From positions 21,561,868 to 21,625,867 of the forward strand of contig CM060852.1 of assembly GCA_030737835.1 (NCBI GenBank): a DNA stretch of 64,000 nt, given 5' to 3'. The position numbers and the translations under genes are program-made. Numbering within the stretch: position 1 is the stretch's first letter; each line of letters begins with the position of its first letter. The notes beneath the pieces were generated by a model. That model had not been told where the DNA came from, searched no databases, and was given only the letters and a program-made list of their open reading frames with translations. This stretch comes from Acorus gramineus (lineage: Eukaryota; Streptophyta; Magnoliopsida; Acorales; Acoraceae). Below are positions 56,676-64,000 of this stretch, piece by piece.

Positions 56676-56961
56676 TTAGGGTCTGTTTGGTTAGGAGTTT
56701 TGGGTGCCTATCCCAATCCAGGTCAATAAGTTATTTGAATAAATTTTAAAAATGAGTCAGATTGGGATTGAGAGAGTAGGATTGGAAAACCTCGATTAAA
56801 GGGATTGAGAATCCCACTCAAGAGATAAAATTCCCTCAATCCCAATCTATGTAGATTAAACAAAAGACATTTTTATCCAGGCTCCTTATCTCCCTTAACA
56901 TATATATAAATAAATATATTTAATATATACATATATATTTATGTATGTACATATATGTGGA

Positions 56962-57234
56962 GACCGGATCCAGTCTAGTTCGACCAGTACCAAATTGGAT
57001 GACGTGAAAATCGAACTGCACCATCTATAAGTTGAACTGTACATCCAATTGTTGGGTATATATTTCACTCTCCTATTGAATACTGATGATACTTAGGAAT
57101 ACATATTTTATCTAATAGTTGATTAGATCCAATAAGAGAGAGAAATATATACCCAACAATTGGTTGTGCAGTCGATTTTTACGTCGTCCAGTTTGATACT
57201 GACCGAATTGATCGTCCTGACTAAATCCAGTCCA
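56962..57234. repeat. Fold-back (long inverted repeat) inside the Harbinger-like element
   Basis: The left arm contains CGACCAGTACCAAATTGGAT, GACGTGAAAATCGAACTGCA and CCAATTGTTGGGTATATATT. The right arm carries their inverted forms AATATATACCCAACAATTGG, GCAGTCGATTTTTACGTCGT and CCAGTTTGATACTGACCGAA. Arms of about 110 bp flank a loop of about 30-40 bp near 57085-57120. It could be a separate fold-back transposon nested in the first. Confidence 0.8.
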
Positions 57235-57257
57235 ATATATGTGTAAATAAAAATACA

Positions 57258-57309
57258 TGTGTGTGTGTACGTACGTACACACATACACACACACACACAT
57301 ATATATATT
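57258..57309. repeat. Microsatellite (TG/AC/AT)
   Basis: TGTGTGTGTACGTACGTACA is followed by CACACACACACACA and ATATATAT. The compound dinucleotide run is partly palindromic and probably length-variable. Confidence 0.9.
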
Positions 57310-57512
57310 GAGCATTTTTAGAAATATATATTTTTTATATTGTAATCTATGCATTAGTAAATACATGATTGAGATTGAAAATTTCAATCATGTTTTTTGA
57401 ATCATGTTCCTTATCAAACAGGTTGACATGATTCACAATCTCAATCTACTTGGATTTGGAATAACATGATTCACAGAATCCCAACCCCATTTGTCAACCA
57501 AACAGACCCTTA

Positions 57513-58044
57513 AAGTTTGCATTCGAGTCTCATAGCATTCCAGTAAGAGAGTTGAAAAAACACAATCAATTCGTTGTCCTTTTGATATGAAGTGCTGCTA
57601 CCAGAAGGAGTTCAATCGTTGCATCCTATGAGACTTTCATTAGAACCGTGAGCACTAAGTATGGGGTAAATATTGTCTTAAGGATATAGAGTCCAACTCT
57701 AGCTTCGGTTTTCTTCATTTAAGGTAACAAAATATTGTCACCAAATAAGTACTCATTTTTCTTACAAAATTTATATTAAAAAGTAATAGGATAACATGAA
57801 AAATAATTTAAGATCACATGATCTAACTCATTCGAAAAAAATAAAAATAAAAATAAAACTCTATCGAGTTTTCTTGAATCGGTTGACACGATGAGTGAGT
57901 CAACACGACTCAGAAACCTGTCGCGCGTAATCCGATCCTAGGCTCCCAAAACCATCACTCGAAGAAACCCTTCTCCAAGTGACGGACCTCCCACTCAATA
58001 GAAACCCTGAAAAACCACAGCAGGTGAGGCGGAGACACCTCGAA
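57513..58044. other. Promoter and 5' leader region of the BipA-like gene
   Basis: AT-rich up to about 57890, then turning GC-rich. An in-frame ATG at 57979 would add 22 residues to the protein, but the mitochondrial-type presequence begins more naturally at 58045. No TATA box stands out. Confidence 0.5.
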
Positions 58045-61000
58045 ATGGCGGCGGGTCCGCTCCTCCACGCCCTCCGTTCCGCCACTCGAAGAGCCCTAAC
58101 CGCCCTTCCCCCCTCCAATCGATGCCTCCCCCTCCACGTCCGCCGCTTCTCCTCCTCCGCCTCCGCCGCCCCCGCATCTTCCGCCGCCTTCACCTATCTG
58201 GATCCGAACCGCCTCCGCAACGTGGCGGTGATAGCCCACGTCGACCACGGCAAGACCACGCTCATGGACCGCCTCCTCCGCACGTGCGGCTCCGACATCC
58301 CGCACGAGCGCGCCATGGACTCCATCTCCCTCGAACGCGAGCGCGGCATCACCATCGCTTCCAAGGCAATTTTTTTTTTGTTTTTTAAGTGTTCTTCGGT
58401 TTCTTTCGTGGATTGAGTTTTTGATTGGGGTTTGTTTGTGTTTCTTTGCAGGTCACCTCGATTACATGGAAGGACAGTGAGCTGAATATGGTTGATACGC
58501 CCGGTCACGCGGACTTCGGCGGTGAAGTACGTTTTTTTTATTGACTTGTTTGAATTGCTTTAGATCACTTATGTTTTTTTTTTTTTTTTGTATTTGTAAG
58601 GTTGAGAGGGTGGTTGGGATGGTAGAGGGGGCGATATTGGTAGTGGATGCTGGTGAAGGTCCTCTCGCACAGACGAAGTTTGTTCTTGCAAAGGCGTTGA
58701 AGTATGGGCTCCGGCCGATCCTCCTTCTTAACAAAGTGGACCGACCTTCAGGTTTGAATCCTGAAAAACTCATTATTTCATGGGCACTTATGTAATCAGT
58801 CCATTTTGCAGCCCTGTTTGCAGTCGCCATGTCCCTAATGTTGTACATGAAATCGCCTATGTTAGTGTATACTCGAACATGAAAAGCGTAAAAGCATGTG
58901 CATTCAATTCATATCAGTATGTATTCATCAGCCAACTGTAAACGAGACTGCAAAAAGGACTGAGTGTAATATTTTCCTTGTCATTGATTTATTGTTTCCA
59001 AGGTTTTGCTCATGCTTTTAAGTACTCCACGCATCCATATATTCTAAAGGTGAAGAGGTTACGTGACAATGTGATTCTTATGTAATCCATAGCAATTGGA
59101 GCAATTTGGAGAAAAATATCTGTTTAAAGGTAAAAGTTTTTTTTTCCTGTGTTTTGGGGTGATAGAGGAACCCCAACTTTTGTTAGGAAAACCCCAGAGG
59201 CACACTTTCACCCACAAACCATGTGCATTAAAGAAGTCCGGGGGGAGTCAATATCATGTTAGTTGTACATATAAAAAATAGAGTGATGATTCTTATTTAG
59301 TTGGATTATGGTCTGTTTTGGAAATACATTTTCAAGAATTGAAAGGCTGTTACTTTATGACCAACTGGCAACCTGATACTATCCCTCTACTCATTTATAT
59401 CGTATTCCTGAAGGATCAATTGGTGGATTGGTGAGGGTATTAGCATAAGGTCCTTCACCATGTCATCTGGAGGAGAGAGAAACTAACGACTATATTGGTC
59501 AAAGTGGATTGTGATCAATAACAGGGTGCAACTCCAATTGTTATAAGCTTGGAGAAATGACTGAACAGATAGTGGGAAGAAAGACAACTAGGAGCTGTTT
59601 TATACTGTGGAAGATTGTCTGATCATTGACATGCCCCAAATGTCCTCCCTTATTACTTTGACTTTTAAATACTAATGGATAAGAAATAGCAGAGAAAAAT
59701 AGTAACTTGTATGTTAGTGGTTGTACATGTAAAGCATATGTCTGAATGGTTTAGAACATTACAATAGCTAGATAGATATGTTGGAGTGGGTCAGTGGATC
59801 AGTTACAATTCTTTTGATTGTTTGATGATTGAGGTTCTAGATAATAGTCCCTTTGAAATTCAAAAAGTGCACACCTGTTACTTAGTTATAGAGCTTTGTT
59901 TCACGCAGGAATACATGTTCATATTAGATATTCTACATATAGTGGCACATGCATTATGCCAAACCTCCTGACTCACCAGAAGTATATGCTGAGGTAGATA
60001 AAGATTTTGCTTCCACCAGTCACGGTAGGTACAAACATTCCTGGGTTTTGCTATGTGTTGGGCTTGGTTTTTGGAGACTTGTTACTTGCATGCAACTAAA
60101 TAGAAATGCAGACAGTTTCTGGTGTTTTATGAATAGAGCAAATTTTTTCTGAATTTGGGTCTCAATGAATACACCTAGCCTAACCATGTCCATTGGAGCT
60201 GTATTTGTGCAGTTAACTATTAAAAAAGATTCTTGTTTCAGCTTGGTTAATCAAAGCTTTGAATTGTAAAGTACCTACTCTTTGTCACTTTCTTTAGCCA
60301 ACGTCATTATCTTCTTTTTTTTTTTTATAAAAAAAAATATATTCATTATCTTCTTTTTCTTTTTTTTCTTTTGTGATGAAAACAATTTAGGACCTTGCCA
60401 TAGGTAGCAGGGGTCTTTCCTGAAAATTCTGAGGCACAGAAAATGAGCCCTGGCCTAAGATGGGGTTTGGAAATAGTTTTCACCAGAGATCGACACGCCT
60501 CAGTTATAACTTGATTGACTGTGACATTGGCCCCAACCTCATTATGTTACATGTTATAGCATGATTTTTTTATTGTGCTGACAGGGAGGATAATACATGG
60601 CTTCCTTGATTATTAACCAGTTTTCACTGTTCATGAGCTTCATTTGTGAAAATTTCATTACCCGATTGGTGATGGTTCTTTGTATTTGCTTCTGCAGTTT
60701 CCGAGGAGAGATGTGATGAGGTGGAGAGCCTGGTGTTTGATCTTTTTGCTAATCTTGGAGCTTCAGGTTGATTCATGTGGGGAGTAGCTATTCTTGGGAT
60801 ACAGTTTTCCATTCTTATTTGTGAAAATAAATCAATTTTTCATTGGATTTATCATCCTATGTGGTGATTTTCACCTCAAGGATTTCACTCAAAATATCTA
60901 TACCAAAACAAACAACTATAGTTATTACATGCTGGAATTTGGAAAGATATCCCAGCAGAATCAAACTTCTCCTATGTAAATGGATAACAAACAATCCCAT

Positions 61001-64000
61001 GCAATTTAGTAGTTATTTTTTTTTAATTTTTTTTATTGGGGTCTCTAATTGACAAGGAGTCTTTTATTTATATGGAGTAATTGAGTGAAATTATATTAAT
61101 ATTTTTTTTTCATTTTGTGGCTTCTGGTATCCAGAGGAGCAGCTAGATTTTCCTGTACTGTATGCCTCTGCTAAAGAAGGATGGGCTTCTTCCACCTTCA
61201 CCAAAAGTCCTGAAGAAGGTGCAAGAAACATGTCCCAACTGCTTGATGCAATAATTAAATACGTTCCTCCACCAACTGCAAACATCGAAGCTCCTTTCCA
61301 GATGCTGGTTAGTATGATGTTGTCTTCTTCATCCTTCTTCCTTGTGTTCTCCTCTTCCATATTTCATCAAAATTGGTGACCGATGAGAGGGAAACAAGCT
61401 GTCTCCCAAAGAAATACAGAGAAAAAGAAAAAAACCAAATATAAAACTACAATCCCATTACTCGATTATGAAAAATGGAAAATATATTTTGTTCTTAAAA
61501 AGTATATATTTTGTTGCTGTCTTGTGTTTTTTAATTCTACAGCTGCAAATTGTTTTAGAGGACTTCTATGTTTTAACTTTTTTCCTGTGAGCATCAAGAA
61601 ACATCCATGACAGTTCCTTGTAGGTTTCCATGATGGAGCGTGACTTTTATCTTGGACGGATATTGCTGGGCCGCATATCTTCAGGAGTTGTTCATGTTGG
61701 AGACAGGGTGCATGGTCTTCATGGAACAGATGCTGGTGTTGAAAAACTTGAGGAAGGGAAGGTTTGTTACTGTTTTATGTCTCGGGACAAACCACATTTT
61801 TACTGCTGTTGATTTGTATATTACACCTCGAAAAAGAAATAACAAACAACTTTGCCCAATCTAGAATTTATTCAGATCGATGTGATCCTTAAAAATTGAT
61901 GTAGGTTGTGAAACTCATGAAAAAGAAGGGCACAAACATGGTGACGGTGGAGAGTGCAGGAGCAGGTGATATAGTTTCCATGGCTGGGTTGAATACTCCA
62001 TCAATTGGCCATACAGTGGCAAATGTTGAGGTGGGCATTTGATCTTTTAAAACCTGTTTAATAATGTATATTTATTTCTCTATTCTCCTTGAGTCTAACT
62101 TGTTTTATGTACATTGTCATCGTAACAATTGCCACCTTTTTTAAATAATCGATGCTTACTCAATTTTCTTGTTCATAATGCAGTTATTTTTAAATAATTG
62201 ATGCTTACTTCCGTGTTCTGCAAACATTTTTATTGATTATTTGCATCATGAAAATTTTCTAGACATATAACTATGCAAGTGATAAAATACACTGGATGAA
62301 TCTTGCAGATAATGACTGCACTTCCTACCGTGGAGCTAGATCCCCCAACCATCTCCATGACCTTTGGAGTGAATGATTCTCCTTTGGCTGGTCGTGATGG
62401 AACTCATGTAAGTCGCAAATGCACTCAACCATCATTTTTGAAATATCATATATAGATATGCCTAATTAGTCTTGGTGTGCATATATTTTGTGTTTGCAAC
62501 AGGTATAGTCCCATTACATCATCGACACATAGCTTGTTTCCCCAAAGTTTGTGGTCAATTTTATGAATGCAATATGCTACAGTTCTTGTGTATCTGTTTT
62601 GTGTTGTGAATTTATCATATCATAACCTTGCCTCAACAATCTAATATTGCTGACACTAACTAGCTCAACCTTTCATATTGTTGGTCTTGGAAATCGTGGC
62701 ATCGATTCAGAATTAAAAGTCCTGTCTTGAGAAAGATGCCATCCAGACAATTTTATTGATAAAACTGGTAGACTTCAAATGGAAATGAGAAACCCAGAAA
62801 GAGGGAAAAAGATGGAATGGGCATAATTCCTAGATCAGCAGTTACATTATTCCCTTCTCACTCAACCTGGAAGACTCACTCCCTCTTGATCATCACTCTT
62901 TGTCTTTAAAACAAGACAGTATCGTCTTTTAGTAGACAATTACTGAAGACCATGTATTTTCCAAGTAACATTTTTTATGACCAACACGTTTCTCATTTCT
63001 GGTTAGCGGAATAGACCAACAAACTGCTTGGGGGATAATTGATATAAACTTAGTATTCATAATACTGTCTCTTTCCTCTGCTCCTTGAAGGTTAGAAGTA
63101 TTTCTTGGTCAAAATTCAAATTAACTTCTTTGCCCCCATGTCTGTTCCACTTTTTTCCAGATCTGAGAAGTTGAATTGCACTTGACTAACACGTTACATG
63201 CTCCACTCATTTGTCCTCCACACAAAAGAGAGTCATTTGCTGCCCACACTGCGTTGTTCACCTTGGATAAGTCTAGTTAACGCACATTATCCACATAGAT
63301 TGCCATACTTTTCAGGTGGCATTCACATTCCAGGCATCAATAATCACTAATTACTGACATCCATCCTATTATCATTTTTTTTGTGTGTGTGTGTGTTGGG
63401 GGGGGGGGGGGGGTGGGTGTTGCTGTTTGGGTTGTTCATTTGGATTTCCTCCTGAAGAACCTTATAAAAAGAGTTGACTGAGTACCCTAACACCTCATTC
63501 CTGCACGGAATATCATCCTGCATGGTAAGATTTAATATGCTCCATGTAGCATTTGAAGCAAGTTACTGGTTTCTTCTGATTCAGCCTTTTGTCCATTTCC
63601 TTCTTGACCTTCACAAACAATTGGGCCCTCTTTCTGTTGAAATGCATTTTGAGTGATATGGTAGATGATGAAGAGACTCCGTGGACAAGGGGTGAGCCAA
63701 AAAAAAAAACTTGGATGACGACACTGAGGACATGTTGATTGTATATGTTGCAGAGGATGTGACCCTTCATAGAGTTAAATGGTGAAGAAGGCTTCATGTA
63801 ACCGATCCCAAATTTGGGTTTCTTGTTATTGTTGGTGTTGTACAATCGGAATGGAAGAAACAAGGACAACTACAGGGCATTGGCCAGCGAAAATCCATGA
63901 AAGACTATGCCTGCTGTCAAACCAGAGAGAGTGAGAGGTTAGACCAGATAAATCATCAGCAGATTCTCAATTCTGCTTTTAATTAAAACTGTCTTTAATT
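58045..64000 (+). CDS. Organellar BipA/TypA translational GTPase, 5' part (window ends within gene)
   Basis: A translation-factor GTPase of the BipA/TypA family, which binds ribosomes. Exons: 58045-58365, 58452-58526, 58601-58751, 60698-60766, 61135-61307, 61624-61761, 61905-62030 and 62309-62407, all phase-consistent, giving 384 residues. G motifs: AHVDHGKT (64-71), RGIT (100-103), DTPGH (122-126), NKVD (176-179) and SAK (217-219). The [14 protein letters not shown] segment separates BipA from LepA. Domain 2 follows ([16 protein letters not shown]) and then [20 protein letters not shown], the start of the next domain. Family length is about 600-680 residues, so 200-plus residues lie beyond; no further exon was found between 62408 and 64000. 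Residues 1-45 are rich in Ala, Arg and Ser without acidic residues, with RRFSSS near a likely cleavage site, suggesting mitochondria. Intron 1 uses a GC donor. Confidence 0.9.
58791..58971. repeat. Member of a GTTAC-ended MITE-like family in BipA intron 3
   Basis: Left end TGTAATCAGTCCATTTTGCA, then GCCCTGTTTGCAGTCGCC. Right end GTAAACGAGACTGCAAAAAG, then GACTGAGTGTAATA, the inverted form. It starts 39 bp inside the intron, and the ends are shorter than in other copies. Confidence 0.6.
63382..63420. repeat. GT run followed by a poly-G run
   Basis: TGTGTGTGTGTGTGTT is followed by about 16 G in a row and GGTGGGTGTTG. Such G runs are prone to sequencing errors and could form G-quadruplex structure. 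It lies in the last visible intron of the BipA-like gene. Confidence 0.9.

Larger units (their letters stand above)
56679..57509. mobile_element. PIF/Harbinger-like MITE with TTA duplication
   Basis: It starts GGGTCTGTTTGGTTAGGAGT and ends with the inverted AACCAAACAGACCC, flanked by TTA on both sides (56676-56678 and 57510-57512). GGGTCTGTTTGG ends and a TTA target fit the PIF/Harbinger superfamily. Matching arms continue inward with GATTGGGATTGAGA and, at the other end, CACAATCTCAATC. Non-coding. A fold-back (56962-57234) sits inside it. Confidence 0.8.

Noticed and set aside
57979-58044. Upstream Met as the start of the BipA-like protein
   Set aside because: It would place a charged segment ([13 protein letters not shown]) ahead of a good mitochondrial presequence; the Met at 58045 gives a natural targeting N-terminus.
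1-64000. CRISPR arrays, rRNA, tRNA, operons or ribosome binding sites
   Set aside because: The window is plant nuclear DNA. No spacer-repeat pattern of CRISPR type was seen, and no tRNA or rRNA gene was recognised; the tandem repeats present lack unique spacers.

Overview
This is nuclear DNA from a flowering plant. It has multi-exon genes with GT-AG introns, plant-specific transcription factor families (AP2/ERF, LOB-domain) and AT-rich intergenic DNA packed with plant transposons. The exons of the ERF gene and the first exon of the BipA gene are GC-rich against an AT-rich background, which fits a monocot or early-diverging angiosperm. The species cannot be named from the sequence. Gene density is low: four apparently functional host genes in 64 kb, the rest being transposons, relics and unassigned AT-rich DNA.

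Layout. 0.7-4 kb: a decayed transposon-type gene (-) ending in a Ulp1-like cysteine protease domain. 5.6-6.0 kb: a CACTA-type MITE. 6.3-9.7 kb: a complete five-exon GDSL esterase/lipase gene (-). 9.8-17.8 kb: gene-free, with several copies of a MITE-like repeat family. 17.9-22.5 kb: an unusual cluster of broken pieces of three unrelated genes, all on the minus strand and with introns kept: adenosine kinase, a PIF-type bHLH factor and 40S ribosomal protein SA (uS2). 22.8-26.9 kb: two 377-bp direct repeats around a degenerate Copia relic. 27.2-27.8 kb: a truncated LINE with target duplication. 28.5-30.5 kb: a small non-autonomous LTR element with three LTR copies. 31.4-33.0 kb: a hAT-like MITE nested in a second inverted-repeat element, itself inside a duplicated segment.

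33.2-39.5 kb is a Mutator-like element (MULE) with about 90-bp terminal inverted repeats and a 9-bp target duplication. It carries a MuDR-type transposase N-terminus that breaks off at the start of the catalytic domain, followed by a plant mobile domain (PMD). It is itself interrupted by a head-to-head pair of tiny LTR elements (TRIMs) sharing one 5-bp target duplication, and by a block of foreign-looking, possibly mitochondrial, DNA.

40.9-41.5 kb: an intact single-exon ERF gene (-). 44.0-50.5 kb: a tandem repeat of about 265 bp split by a young Copia element with apparently identical 134-bp LTRs, a 5-bp target duplication and a polyprotein broken by frameshifts. 51.3-54.8 kb: a two-exon LOB-domain gene (+). 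56.7-57.5 kb: a PIF/Harbinger-like element with a fold-back inside. 58.0-64.0 kb: the 5' part of a gene for an organellar (probably mitochondrial) BipA/TypA GTPase (+), with eight exons visible and the 3' end beyond the window.

The host genes are independent and do not form a pathway. The main interest lies in the gene-fragment cluster, the chimeric MULE and the nested insertions, most of which can be dated relative to each other from target duplications.
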